Shown: positions 16,517 through 25,091, numbered from the stretch's first letter. The stretch is 64,000 bases of DNA from Riemerella anatipestifer_E (GCF_009932355.1 NZ_LEKU01000008.1:36756-100755); one strand, 5' to 3'. Translations and numbers: made by a program. Notes: generated from the sequence alone by a model not told the origin.

Positions 16517-18271
16517 ATGCGTAGTTTTATTAAAAGTGTATTAGCCAATATCACGGCTATAACCATCGTTTTTTTTATTTTCTTTGGTTTCATTATTATT
16601 GCTATAATTGGCAGCGCTATTGGAGACAAAGATAATGTAAAAATTAAAAGTAACTCAATATTAACACTAGATTCTAAATTCAGAGTTATCGAAAGCGAAA
16701 CTGAGAAAGATCTAAATGTCTTTGATTTTAAAAACCAAGTACGAGATGTTGCTCTACACGATGTCATCAGAGCTATAGAGAAAGCCCAAACGGACGACAA
16801 TATCAAAGGAATTAGCATAGAAAATGACAACATCAACGCGGGCATCACTCAAATTGAAAGCATAAGAAACGCTATAGAAGATTTCAAAAAAAGTGGAAAA
16901 TTCGTGTATTCTTACGGTAATTCAGTTTCTCAACCATCCTATTTCTTAGGTTCCGTTGCGGATAAATTTTACCTCAACCCCGCAGGAGGAATAGAACTTA
17001 AAGGTATGGCATCAGAAGTGGTATTTCTAAAAGATTTTGCTGACCAATACGGCATCGGCATCAACATTATAAGACACGGCAAATATAAAGCTGCTGTAGA
17101 ACCTTTTTTAAGAAATGACATTTCTCCCGAAAATAAAGAACAACTAAGCACTCTACTTTCCGATTTATGGGGTAGAGTTTCTAACAAAATTGCTTCATCT
17201 AGAAAAATTAGCATAGAAAACTTCCAATCCATTACAGATGGTCTTTACGGAATGATACCTGATTTTAGTTTGAAATATGGCTTAGTAGATAAGCTAATAC
17301 AAAAAGGAGAATATGAACTATTACTAAAACAAAAAATAGGTATAGACACAGATAAGAAACTTAATAAAGTATCTATAAGAAAATACATTAAATCTATCAA
17401 AGACGAAAGCAAATCTAGTGAAAAAATCGCAGTTTTATATGCTTCAGGAAACATCATCAATGGTGATGAAGTTACCAATATTTCTGACGAAAAATACATA
17501 GAGTACATCAGAGATTTAAAAGATGATGATGACATCAAAGCAGTAATTTTAAGAATCAACTCTCCTGGAGGAAGTGCCAATGCTTCTGACCAAATACTAT
17601 TTGAATTGCAACAGCTTAAGCTAAAAAAACCGTTAATTGTTTCCTTTGGAGATTATGCTGCCTCTGGAGGTTATTACATTGCAATGGCTGGAGATAAAAT
17701 CTATTCAGAACCTAACACTATTACAGGATCTATTGGTGTATTTGGTGTAATACCAGACTTTAAAAATTTGGCTAACAAAAACGGAATTCGCTCTGATGTG
17801 GTTTCCACAAACGCCAACTCACAAATGATGTCTCCTATCAGTGGTATTACCGAGGGCACCAAAAACATGCTTCAAAATAGTGTGGAGCAGACTTACAAGA
17901 GGTTCGTTTATTTTGTAACTAAAAATAGAAATAAAACTTTTGAACAAGTAGACGAAATCGCAGGTGGTAGAGTTTGGTCTGGTAAAAAAGCAAAAGAGTT
18001 AGGGCTAGTAGACGAACTAGGAAGCCTCAATGATGCCATTAACTTTGCTGTTAAACAATCAAAGGTAAAAAATTATAACATAGTTTCTTATCCTTCAGAA
18101 ATAAATCCTTTAGAAGAATTTTTTAAAGGTATGGATGAAGAGAGCATCTCCACTTATTTTATGAAACAAAAAATGGGAAGCGAGCAATACTATATTTATG
18201 AAACCATCAACAACTTCAAGAAAAATAATTCTAAAGTAATGATGCAATCACCAGTAAAAATAGCTTTCTAA
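16517..18271 (+). CDS. sppA: Signal peptide peptidase SppA, 67-kDa type
   Basis: 584 residues from the ATG at 16517; the upstream in-frame TTG at 16487 is rejected because the membrane anchor then starts naturally (MRSFIKSVLANITAI). One N-terminal membrane helix precedes two tandem S49 protease-fold halves. The general-base Lys lies in RHGKYKAAVEPFLR of the first half and the nucleophile Ser in SFGDYAASGGYYIAM of the second, as in long SppA enzymes. INSPGGSANASDQI precedes the nucleophile. It digests signal-peptide remnants in the membrane. Single gene closed by a bidirectional terminator. Confidence 0.92.
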   Translation: MRSFIKSVLANITAITIVFFIFFGFIIIAIIGSAIGDKDNVKIKSNSILTLDSKFRVIESETEKDLNVFDFKNQVRDVALHDVIRAIEKAQTDDNIKGISIENDNINAGITQIESIRNAIEDFKKSGKFVYSYGNSVSQPSYFLGSVADKFYLNPAGGIELKGMASEVVFLKDFADQYGIGINIIRHGKYKAAVEPFLRNDISPENKEQLSTLLSDLWGRVSNKIASSRKISIENFQSITDGLYGMIPDFSLKYGLVDKLIQKGEYELLLKQKIGIDTDKKLNKVSIRKYIKSIKDESKSSEKIAVLYASGNIINGDEVTNISDEKYIEYIRDLKDDDDIKAVILRINSPGGSANASDQILFELQQLKLKKPLIVSFGDYAASGGYYIAMAGDKIYSEPNTITGSIGVFGVIPDFKNLANKNGIRSDVVSTNANSQMMSPISGITEGTKNMLQNSVEQTYKRFVYFVTKNRNKTFEQVDEIAGGRVWSGKKAKELGLVDELGSLNDAINFAVKQSKVKNYNIVSYPSEINPLEEFFKGMDEESISTYFMKQKMGSEQYYIYETINNFKKNNSKVMMQSPVKIAF

Positions 18272-18296
18272 AAAACTAATAACATCAATATATAAC

Positions 18297-18338
18297 AAAA
18301 ACGAGCGAATATACTATGATGTATTCCGCTCGTTTTTC
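18297..18338. terminator. Bidirectional terminator between sppA and dtd
   Basis: Stem ACGAGCG / CGCTCGT flanked by A4 and T5, between convergent genes. Confidence 0.85.
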
Positions 18339-18355
18339 ATTATTTATAGAAACCG

Positions 18356-18802
18356 CTATCTTATTTTAGAGTCCATAATTATAGTTACTGGACCATCATT
18401 AGTTAAGTTCACTTTCATATCCGCTCCAAAAATACCAGAACTAACAGTAACGCCATATTTAGCCATTTCTGATTTAAAATATTCAAACATAAGAACCGCC
18501 AAATCTGGCCTAGCTGCAGTAATAAAAGAAGGTCTATTCCCTTTTTTATAGTCCGCCATAAGTGTAAACTGGCTCACACAAAGCACTTCTCCATCAACTT
18601 CTTTTATAGATAAATTCATTTTACCTTCATCATCACTAAAAATTCTAAGATTAACAATCTTTTTCACAAGCCAATCCGCATCAGCCTTTTCATCAGTTTC
18701 TTCTACACCTACTAATAATAAATACCCTTTGTTTATTTTTGACACTTCTACCCCTTCTACCACTACAGAAACGGAGGAAACTCTTTGCACAACTACTTTC
18801 AT
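18356..18802 (-). CDS. dtd: D-aminoacyl-tRNA deacylase
   Basis: 148 residues, full length. It hydrolyses D-aminoacyl-tRNA (and Gly-tRNA-Ala) to keep the translation pool L-specific. Diagnostic motifs are both present: S-Q-F-T-L with flanking LMADYKKGNRPSF, and the cross-subunit Gly-Pro motif in N-D-G-P-V-T near the C-terminus. The N-terminus MKVVVQRVSSVSVVVEG is typical. Cytoplasmic homodimer. It starts 5 bp after the lipoprotein gene, so the two are likely co-transcribed. Confidence 0.95.
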   Translation of the reverse strand: MKVVVQRVSSVSVVVEGVEVSKINKGYLLLVGVEETDEKADADWLVKKIVNLRIFSDDEGKMNLSIKEVDGEVLCVSQFTLMADYKKGNRPSFITAARPDLAVLMFEYFKSEMAKYGVTVSSGIFGADMKVNLTNDGPVTIIMDSKIR

Positions 18803-18807
18803 TTGTA

Positions 18808-19272
18808 TTAATTTCTTATAGTTAAAACATTAGATACAGTATCATAATAAGTGAAATAAGTCTTAGGCGGAACTTGCGAAACTTTAGTAGGTTGTCCAGA
18901 TAAGGAAGCTAAAAGATACCATTCTGCTCCATCTTTAGGGCAAACTATTTTAATATCATCTTTAACTTCTAATGTAGTATCAGATGCTGGGCAAATATGT
19001 GGAGCATTTCTATCATACGCCTTAAATGTAGCAGTTCCTGTTCTTACCACAATCAATCCTCTAGTACCCGAGTTTTGCTCATTTACATAAATCCAACCGC
19101 CAACATTCATTAACTTTTGATACAAAGGTAAATTTAGGTTAAGATTAACATTAATCATTGTATTAGGAAAACAAGATACCGTTTCTTCTCTATTTTTACA
19201 CGAATTAATAAAAACTAAAATACTGATTACTAATATTTTTAAAACCAATAATCCCCAAAAAGTTCTTTTCAT
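18808..19272 (-). CDS. Rieske-like-fold lipoprotein with degenerate cluster ligands
   Basis: 154 residues. A signal peptide with lipobox (I-N-S-C, Cys25) predicts a lipoprotein. The remainder resembles a Bacteroidota Rieske-like family: VSCFPNTMINVNLNLNLPLYQKL, GTRGLIVVRTG, FKAYDRNAPHICP, IVCPKDGAEWYLLASLSGQPTK and PPKTYFTYYDT. In true Rieske proteins C-x-H and C-x-x-H hold the 2Fe-2S cluster. Here the equivalents read A-P-H and C-P-K-D, so two of four ligands are gone and a cluster is unlikely. Probably a structural or scaffolding envelope protein. The assignment rests on motif spacing only. Confidence 0.6.
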   Translation of the reverse strand: MKRTFWGLLVLKILVISILVFINSCKNREETVSCFPNTMINVNLNLNLPLYQKLMNVGGWIYVNEQNSGTRGLIVVRTGTATFKAYDRNAPHICPASDTTLEVKDDIKIVCPKDGAEWYLLASLSGQPTKVSQVPPKTYFTYYDTVSNVLTIRN

Positions 19273-19287
19273 TTAAAATAAAATTTA

Positions 19288-19295
19288 TATATTTG
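19288..19295 (+). promoter_or_regulatory. -7 box of greA
   Basis: TATATTTG, a perfect consensus. Transcription from it would make a roughly 70-nt leader that includes the hairpin at 19322-19348. Confidence 0.65.
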
Positions 19296-19321
19296 CACCA
19301 AATTATTAAACACAAAACATT

Positions 19322-19348
19322 GTCCGGCAAATGTCGGATTATTTTTTT
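19322..19348 (+). terminator. Terminator-like hairpin in the greA leader
   Basis: TCCGGC / GTCGGA (one G-U) with a 4-nt loop, followed by TTATTTTTTT, lies between the greA -7 box and its ATG. Candidate attenuator. Confidence 0.55.
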
Positions 19349-19373
19349 ATACTAACGCTAAATTAACGAAATT

Positions 19374-19841
19374 ATGGCATATGTAACGAAAGAAGGCTTA
19401 GAGAAAATGAAAGCCGAGCTAGAGCAACTAGAAAGCGTGGAAAGACCAAAAATAACGCAACAAATAGCCGAAGCTAGAGATAAAGGTGACCTTTCTGAAA
19501 ATGCTGAATACGATGCTGCAAAGGAAGCTCAAGGGCTTTTAGAAATGAAAATTTCTAAACTAAAAGATTTAATAGCTACTTCTAAAGTTATAGATGAAAG
19601 TCAACTAGACATTTCTAAAGTTTCTATATTGACTACTGTAAAGCTATTTAATAAAGCCACAAAAAAAGAACAAGTATTCACACTAGTTCCAGATAACGAA
19701 AGTGATTTAAAATCAGGGAAAATCTCTGTAAACACACCTATTGCTAAAGGTTTATTAGGTAAAAAAGTGGGCGAAACAGCAGAAATCACATTACCTAATG
19801 GTAACCAGCTAACATTTGAGGTGTTAGATATTTCTCTATAA
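19374..19841 (+). CDS. greA: Transcription elongation factor GreA
   Basis: 155 residues, standard length. It stimulates RNA polymerase to cleave backtracked RNA. Seen: an N-terminal antiparallel coiled coil (residues ~1-75) whose tip carries the acidic G-D-L-S-E-N-A-E-Y-D-A motif that reaches the active centre, and a C-terminal FKBP-like domain ending with SVNTPIAKGLLGKKVGETAEI. Followed after 18 bp by the HIT gene. The leader holds a terminator-like hairpin, which may make expression self-limiting. Confidence 0.96.
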   Translation: MAYVTKEGLEKMKAELEQLESVERPKITQQIAEARDKGDLSENAEYDAAKEAQGLLEMKISKLKDLIATSKVIDESQLDISKVSILTTVKLFNKATKKEQVFTLVPDNESDLKSGKISVNTPIAKGLLGKKVGETAEITLPNGNQLTFEVLDISL

Positions 19842-19859
19842 TTTTAAAATTTGACTGTT

Positions 19860-20246
19860 ATGGCTTCTATTTTCACCAAAATCATCAACGGAGAAATCCC
19901 TGCATATAAAATAGCGGAGGACGAAAACCATTTAGCCTTTCTAGATGTGATGCCTTTAGCTGAAGGACATACTTTGGTAATTCCTAAAAAGGAAGTTGAC
20001 CTTATTTTTGATTTAGACACGGAAGAGTTTAAAAATCTTTGGGCATTTGCACAACAAGTGGCAAAAAAAATTGAGAAAAACATTCCTTGCGAAAGAGTGA
20101 GTATAGCAGTTATCGGACTAGAAGTACCACACGCTCATATTCACTTAGTACCTATCAACAAGATAGAAGACCTTAATTTTAAGAAAGAGAGAGTGAAATT
20201 TTCAGCAGAAGATTTCAAAGAAATACAGCAAAAAATTTTAAAATAA
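19860..20246 (+). CDS. HIT family nucleotide hydrolase/transferase
   Basis: 128 residues from the ATG at 19860; the in-frame TTG three codons upstream is not needed. The histidine triad is intact (H-A-H-I-H-L-V near residue 97). The N-terminal SIFTKIINGEIPAYKIAED and the central DVMPLAEGHTLVIPKKEV are typical of Hint-type proteins, which hydrolyse AMP-lysine-like phosphoramidates or dinucleoside polyphosphates. Cytoplasmic. Usually co-transcribed with greA, as the 18-bp gap suggests here. Confidence 0.93.
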   Translation: MASIFTKIINGEIPAYKIAEDENHLAFLDVMPLAEGHTLVIPKKEVDLIFDLDTEEFKNLWAFAQQVAKKIEKNIPCERVSIAVIGLEVPHAHIHLVPINKIEDLNFKKERVKFSAEDFKEIQQKILK

Positions 20247-20282
20247 AACACCAATAATTCACCTACACATTCAACACTAAAT

Positions 20283-21449
20283 ATGAATAATAACCAGTGT
20301 TCTTTTTGCGGAAGACATCGTAAAGAAGTTCAAATGCTAGTTTCGGGACAAAATGGACTCATCTGCGAACATTGTATAGAACAAGCTCACGCATTTGTTA
20401 AAGACAATATTCAGAAAGAAAAGTTTTCTCCTGTAAACACCCTCTCCGAACTAAAGAAACCTAGAGAAATTAAAAAAACTCTAGACGAGTATGTTATTGG
20501 ACAAGACCAAGCTAAAAAACAACTTTCCATCGCAGTCTATAACCATTATAAAAGACTTCTACATTCTTCAACAAAAAAAGACAATGATGTTGAGATAGAA
20601 AAATCTAACATCATTATGATAGGTGAAACAGGCACAGGAAAAACCCTTTTAGCAAAGACCATCGCTAGAGAACTCAATGTACCTTTTTGTATTGTAGACG
20701 CCACAATACTTACCGAAGCGGGTTATGTAGGCGAAGATGTAGAGAGTATTTTATCTAGACTTCTTATGGTCGCTGATTATGATGTAGAAAAAGCCGAAAA
20801 AGGCATTGTATTCATAGATGAAATAGATAAAATAGCGAGAAAATCAGACAATCCAAGCATCACAAGAGATGTATCAGGAGAGGGTGTACAGCAAGGATTA
20901 TTAAAATTATTGGAAGGAAGCATTGTAAATGTACCGCCTCAAGGAGGAAGAAAACACCCTGACCAAAAATATATACAGGTAAACACTCAGAATATATTAT
21001 TCATTGCTGGAGGGGCTTTTGATGGTATAAAAGAGATTATAGAAAGGAGACTAAACAAGCAAGCCATAGGATTTAGCAAAGAAAAGTTAGACTCCGAAAA
21101 AGATTTGGCACAAATATTGCCACAAGTAAACTCAACGGATTTGAGAAAGTTCGGATTAATTCCAGAACTTTTAGGTAGATTCCCTGTAATTACTTATTTA
21201 GACCAACTAACCAAAGAGACCATGGTAAGAATAATGAAAGAGCCAAAAAACTCTATTGTTAATCAGTTCAAAGCTCTTTTCAAAATGGATGGTATAGATT
21301 TAGAATTCACAGACGAAACCTTAGAGAAAATTGTAGACGAAACTTTTGAAAAAGGATTAGGTGCAAGAGGACTTAGAGGCACTACAGAAAAGGTTTTAGA
21401 GAATTATATGTTTGACATAGATACTATTAACAATAATATTTTATTGTAA
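20283..21449 (+). CDS. clpX: ATP-dependent Clp protease ATP-binding subunit ClpX
   Basis: 388 residues. An N-terminal zinc-binding domain with four cysteines (CSFC...CEHC) recognises adaptors and substrates. The AAA+ module has Walker A GETGTGKT, Walker B IVFIDEIDKIA, pore loop G-Y-V-G and sensor region GLIPELLGRFPV. ClpX unfolds tagged proteins and feeds them to ClpP; no clpP lies beside it here. The C-terminus ends soon after the GARGLRG box and is shorter than in E. coli ClpX. Confidence 0.96.
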   Translation: MNNNQCSFCGRHRKEVQMLVSGQNGLICEHCIEQAHAFVKDNIQKEKFSPVNTLSELKKPREIKKTLDEYVIGQDQAKKQLSIAVYNHYKRLLHSSTKKDNDVEIEKSNIIMIGETGTGKTLLAKTIARELNVPFCIVDATILTEAGYVGEDVESILSRLLMVADYDVEKAEKGIVFIDEIDKIARKSDNPSITRDVSGEGVQQGLLKLLEGSIVNVPPQGGRKHPDQKYIQVNTQNILFIAGGAFDGIKEIIERRLNKQAIGFSKEKLDSEKDLAQILPQVNSTDLRKFGLIPELLGRFPVITYLDQLTKETMVRIMKEPKNSIVNQFKALFKMDGIDLEFTDETLEKIVDETFEKGLGARGLRGTTEKVLENYMFDIDTINNNILL

Positions 21450-21455
21450 AAAATA

Positions 21456-21484
21456 TTGGTTTATACTATATTTTTGTATCTTTG
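21456..21484 (+). promoter_or_regulatory. Promoter of the T9SS cargo gene
   Basis: TTG at 21456-21458, 18-nt spacer, TATCTTTG at 21477-21484; leader of about 30 nt before the ATG. Confidence 0.7.
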
Positions 21485-21517
21485 CTTAATTATTTATAGA
21501 TAACAAAAAACTCATAT

Positions 21518-23455
21518 ATGAAAAAAAGTGTATTCTCTGCAGGGTTGTTAGCTCTAGGATTAATGTCCATCAAAGCTCAATCCTTGACTTATGTAGCAGC
21601 AACGGCGAATTTATATGTAAAACCCGGAACATTAATGTACAATGGGGGTACTGTAGAGGTTAAAAATACAGGATTAATAGAAAATCAAGGTAATATACAA
21701 ATAGATAAAGGAGGTCTTCTTACTGATGATAGTACGGGTAGTAGCTTTGTAATAAAGCAAAATACACCTACTGTTACTGGTGACCCTTATGGCAACTACG
21801 GACAGCTATGGATAAACAATGACAGCCAAAGTAATATAACGGGTGTTGTTAAGAAAGAATTCCAAACAACAGATAATGGGCACTATCAACAGTTAGCTCT
21901 TCCTTTTGAGAATAAAGTTTTTAACGATTTATCTTCAGGATTAGGAAAAAACTTTTCTACTTCAAGATGGAGTAAGAATGAAATTTTAGTATATAATAAT
22001 ACTTTAGTAAGGTCTGAGCATGTTACGGATTTATCAAGTCAGAATAGTGGCATGAATGCAACCTCTGGAAATTATAGATCCGCTTATTATATGCTAGGTG
22101 CTGATGGTACTAGTTTTACTTCCGTAAGAACAGTAACAGGCACACCTTTCGCTTCTGCTACGAGTATGCACACTGTTTCATTACAAAATGCAGGTAATGG
22201 CATTAACTTCGGAGCAGGAGGGAATGGTTTAAATATTTATAGAGAAAAATATAATACCTATATGTATGATTCTTTCTATAGCTATCCTACTGCATGGGAA
22301 GGAACCTATGGTAGAAATATTTATCAATTTGGAAACCCTTTCTTAACCAATTTAGACTTAACAAAGATACCTACTGATTTACAAAGCAAAATTCAAGCTA
22401 TTAGAGTTGAGGTTAAATCTGTGGCTTATAATAGTACTTCAGGTACAAGTTATTCTGGATATAAGTATATTTCTTTTACAGGAGGAGGAGTAATTGTAGG
22501 AGATATTGATTTAGCTATTGTAAGACCTATGGGAACTTTCGTTATCAAAATGAAAGACGGAGAAACAGGAAGTCTTGATTTGGCAACACTTAGAACTTTT
22601 GACAACAGAGCGTCTGTTCTTAACACTGAACAAGGAGAGGGGACTATGTCATCAGCTACAAATGCAGGTAATTTAAGGGTACAAAATAATGGCTTCAAAA
22701 GTTTAACAGCTAGTACTTCTAACTCTGTAAAACAGTTAGGTGTTATAGCTTTAGATAATGAAGGTAATGAGATAGGAAGAACTTATTATGCTGTTTACCC
22801 TAATGCTCGTACTGGAACAGGAGTTACTTCATCTACTCAAGTTACAGCAACTTCTTCTGATGTCATAGGAACATTTGAGGAAAGCCCTGCAGGTGGATAT
22901 GACCAAGAAGCAGCAAATGCTTATTGGTTATATATTAATGAAGCTAACGAAACTGATTACAAAGGAAAAGATATTTTACTAGGACTCTATAGTGATAAAA
23001 TAAAGAAAGTTAAATTTGAGATTAGAGAGAATACTGAGTTTCTTCCAAAAAACACAGAAACTCTTTCTAATGGAGAAAGTTTCTACATCAGTTCTGGTGA
23101 AGGCAATTTAGTTGCTTTGCAACAAGGAACAGAATATCCTGTATCTCAGCAATACTATAATCTGTACTACGGAAAACCTGAAAATAAAACTCTAGCTGTA
23201 GCTGATGTTCAGAAACCTTCTGACTGTATGGTGGTTTATGACAAAAATATTAAAGCTCATAGATTAATATTTGACTCTAAATGGGTAGAAGCTGATGTAA
23301 AAGTTTATGATGTAAGTGGTAGATTGATAATTTCGGAATCTACTGTGAAAACAGATTCTGATTTTGTGATTAATCTCCCTGAAACGCAAGCTACTTATAT
23401 AGTTACAGCTGTGTCTAAGGATGGACAAAAATTCTCTCAAAAAATAGTAAAGTAA
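21518..23455 (+). CDS. T9SS type A sorting-domain protein, putative surface adhesin-like protein
   Basis: 645 residues with a signal peptide (about 1-20, ending IKA before Q). The middle is beta-rich and repetitive in character (NGGTVEVKNTGLIENQGNI), low in Cys, rich in Gly, Ser and Thr. The last ~75 residues match a type A T9SS C-terminal domain: VYDVSGRLI...FVINLPETQATYIVTAV...G-Q-K-F-S-Q-K-I-V-K. The protein should cross the outer membrane through the gliding/T9SS machinery and be attached or released. No catalytic domain recognised. The Gly/Pro small protein follows after only 6 bp, so the two form one transcription unit. Confidence 0.85.
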   Translation: MKKSVFSAGLLALGLMSIKAQSLTYVAATANLYVKPGTLMYNGGTVEVKNTGLIENQGNIQIDKGGLLTDDSTGSSFVIKQNTPTVTGDPYGNYGQLWINNDSQSNITGVVKKEFQTTDNGHYQQLALPFENKVFNDLSSGLGKNFSTSRWSKNEILVYNNTLVRSEHVTDLSSQNSGMNATSGNYRSAYYMLGADGTSFTSVRTVTGTPFASATSMHTVSLQNAGNGINFGAGGNGLNIYREKYNTYMYDSFYSYPTAWEGTYGRNIYQFGNPFLTNLDLTKIPTDLQSKIQAIRVEVKSVAYNSTSGTSYSGYKYISFTGGGVIVGDIDLAIVRPMGTFVIKMKDGETGSLDLATLRTFDNRASVLNTEQGEGTMSSATNAGNLRVQNNGFKSLTASTSNSVKQLGVIALDNEGNEIGRTYYAVYPNARTGTGVTSSTQVTATSSDVIGTFEESPAGGYDQEAANAYWLYINEANETDYKGKDILLGLYSDKIKKVKFEIRENTEFLPKNTETLSNGESFYISSGEGNLVALQQGTEYPVSQQYYNLYYGKPENKTLAVADVQKPSDCMVVYDKNIKAHRLIFDSKWVEADVKVYDVSGRLIISESTVKTDSDFVINLPETQATYIVTAVSKDGQKFSQKIVK

Positions 23456-23461
23456 TAGATT

Positions 23462-23719
23462 ATGTACAACAATATCAAACTAAGATTATTATTTCTAATC
23501 ATAGCTTTTCTTAATACAGATTTAGTTTTTGGTGCTGGTGTTGCTGGCCCTGGTGCTCCTCCTGCTGGTGGAGCACCAGGCGGTGGAGGTGTCGCTGGTC
23601 CTGGTGCTCCACCACAAACTCCAATAGATTTATACTCTATAGAGCTTGCTTTATTAGCAATAGGTTTTATATTGGTTACTTCTTATTATTTAAGAAAAAA
23701 ACAATTAAAAAGTTTATAA
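23462..23719 (+). CDS. Small Gly/Pro/Ala-repeat protein with signal peptide and C-terminal membrane helix
   Basis: 85 residues. Layout: signal peptide (1-24, ending VFG before A), a low-complexity linker with the nonapeptide GVAGPGAPP repeated twice around A-G-G-A-P-G-G-G, then PIDLYSIELALLAIGFILVTSY as a membrane helix, and a basic tail RKKQLKSL predicting cytoplasmic C-terminus. No known domain. Small proteins with a PPxxPID-type linker plus one helix often follow T9SS cargo genes in flavobacteria, but their role is not established. It may be a processing or anchoring accessory of the preceding cargo protein (inference). Confidence 0.75.
   Translation: MYNNIKLRLLFLIIAFLNTDLVFGAGVAGPGAPPAGGAPGGGGVAGPGAPPQTPIDLYSIELALLAIGFILVTSYYLRKKQLKSL
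23551..23582 (+). repeat. Inverted repeat inside the Gly/Pro linker coding sequence
   Basis: GGTGCTCC and GGAGCACC form a perfect 8-bp inverted repeat about 8-10 nt apart. The first arm recurs as part of the duplicated GVAGPGAPP codons downstream. Confidence 0.6.
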
Positions 23720-23724
23720 TATCC

Positions 23725-23758
23725 AAAAACTCATAGAAAATTCTATGAGTTTTTTTTA
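23725..23758 (+). terminator. Terminator after the T9SS cargo pair
   Basis: Perfect stem ACTCATAGAA / TTCTATGAGT (2-nt apical loop, effectively 4+) flanked by A5 and T8. Confidence 0.85.
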
Positions 23759-23764
23759 TTTTTG
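23757..23764 (+). promoter_or_regulatory. -7-like box in the terminator T-run, before the TlpA-like gene
   Basis: TATTTTTG, 5 nt before the ATG at 23770. It overlaps the U-tract of the previous terminator, and no TTG is seen at -33, so support is moderate. Confidence 0.4.
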
Positions 23765-23769
23765 TTCTT

Positions 23770-25047
23770 ATGAAAAAAATAATTTTATTAGGAGGTATAT
23801 TTCTATATGGGATAACCTCTGCTCAATTTAAAGTAAATATAGAAGCACCTGATACTTTCAGCAATCAAGAAATTGTTTTGTACACCCTAAACGGTTCAAA
23901 AGATTATATAGCAGGAAAGACTAAGAAATCTAATGGTAAATGGAGTTATACTATTCCTAATAGTTATATAGGTATGATGCGTGCCTATTTTCCTGAGAAT
24001 GGTAAATCATTCAGTTTTATTTCTGAAAACAAGGACGTAAGTGTAAAACTAGACACCGATAACAGCACCATCAACAAAATCAATTTCTTAGATGAAGCCA
24101 ATAGTACCATGCAATATCTCATCAAAGAAAAACAAAAAAAAGAGAAAGTATTACCTGTATTGGTACAGATTAGAGATATTTACAATGATAACTCACCATT
24201 TAATGAAGCTCTAAAGTTAGAAATAAAAAAGCTAGAGCAAAGTGATCTTAAGAACTACTCTAAACACCCTTTTATAAGCTACTACTGGGATAATGTAAAA
24301 TATACCAATCGTGAAATACCTAAAACCACAGATGATTATATCAATTTTTTAGCTAATACGGGAGAGTTGTTAGAAACCTCCTCTTTACTCAAATCTACAC
24401 TAATTAACTTTATTTCTTCCGTTCCTAGGAATCAAGTTGTTTCTCAGACAGACGCTCTGTTAGATAAGGTAAATATAGAATCGCCTAGAGGACAAACTAT
24501 TTTATCTGAACTGTTAAATATATTTGATGCCTATGGTCTAGACGCTGAAAAGGATAAATATTACCAACAAGCCTCTAATTTAAAATGTTCTATAAACAAA
24601 AATTTAGAGGGCAGACTAGAGGCAATGAAAAGCACTATGGTGGGGAGTAGCTTTAAAGATTATATCTTCTCCAAAAGTGTAATAAATACTAAATCAAAGA
24701 AACTAAGCGATATTAAATCAAACAAAAAACTCATCTTGTTTTGGTCTTCAGAGTGTCCTCACTGCGTTGCAGAATTGCCTCTAATTTTAGAAAATTACAA
24801 CAAATTGAAAAGCAATAATATAGAAATTATAGGTTTATCATTGGATACCAACGCAGAGTCTTATCAGGAGACTGTAAAAAATCTCCCATGGATTAACGAT
24901 TCTGAACTAAAAGGTTGGAACTCTAGCTATACAGATACTTACAATATCAATGCAACACCGTCTTATTTCCTATTAGATAGCAATAATAAAATATTGAGTA
25001 AACCGAATAGTTTTGGTGCATTTTTGCACGAAAATAATTTAAAATAA
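23770..25047 (+). CDS. TlpA-like thioredoxin-fold protein (exported)
   Basis: 425 residues with a signal peptide (about 1-18, ending TSA before Q). An N-terminal DUF4369-like beta domain (NIEAPDTFSNQEIVLYTLNG, about 20-110), a helical middle, and a C-terminal thioredoxin/AhpC-TSA-like domain (about 290-425) with active-site C-P-H-C in SSECPHCVAELP and cis-Pro in NATPSYFLLD. Such proteins reduce or isomerise disulfides in the periplasm. It is separated by a terminator from the T9SS gene pair, so it has its own unit. Confidence 0.85.
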   Translation: MKKIILLGGIFLYGITSAQFKVNIEAPDTFSNQEIVLYTLNGSKDYIAGKTKKSNGKWSYTIPNSYIGMMRAYFPENGKSFSFISENKDVSVKLDTDNSTINKINFLDEANSTMQYLIKEKQKKEKVLPVLVQIRDIYNDNSPFNEALKLEIKKLEQSDLKNYSKHPFISYYWDNVKYTNREIPKTTDDYINFLANTGELLETSSLLKSTLINFISSVPRNQVVSQTDALLDKVNIESPRGQTILSELLNIFDAYGLDAEKDKYYQQASNLKCSINKNLEGRLEAMKSTMVGSSFKDYIFSKSVINTKSKKLSDIKSNKKLILFWSSECPHCVAELPLILENYNKLKSNNIEIIGLSLDTNAESYQETVKNLPWINDSELKGWNSSYTDTYNINATPSYFLLDSNNKILSKPNSFGAFLHENNLK

Positions 25048-25049
25048 TT

Positions 25050-25079
25050 TTGTAGTTATTGTAATTATTTCTATATTTG
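25050..25079 (+). promoter_or_regulatory. Promoter of tRNA-Met
   Basis: TTG at 25050-25052, exactly 19-nt spacer, TATATTTG at 25072-25079. Confidence 0.8.
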
Positions 25080-25091
25080 CACCACTCTAAT

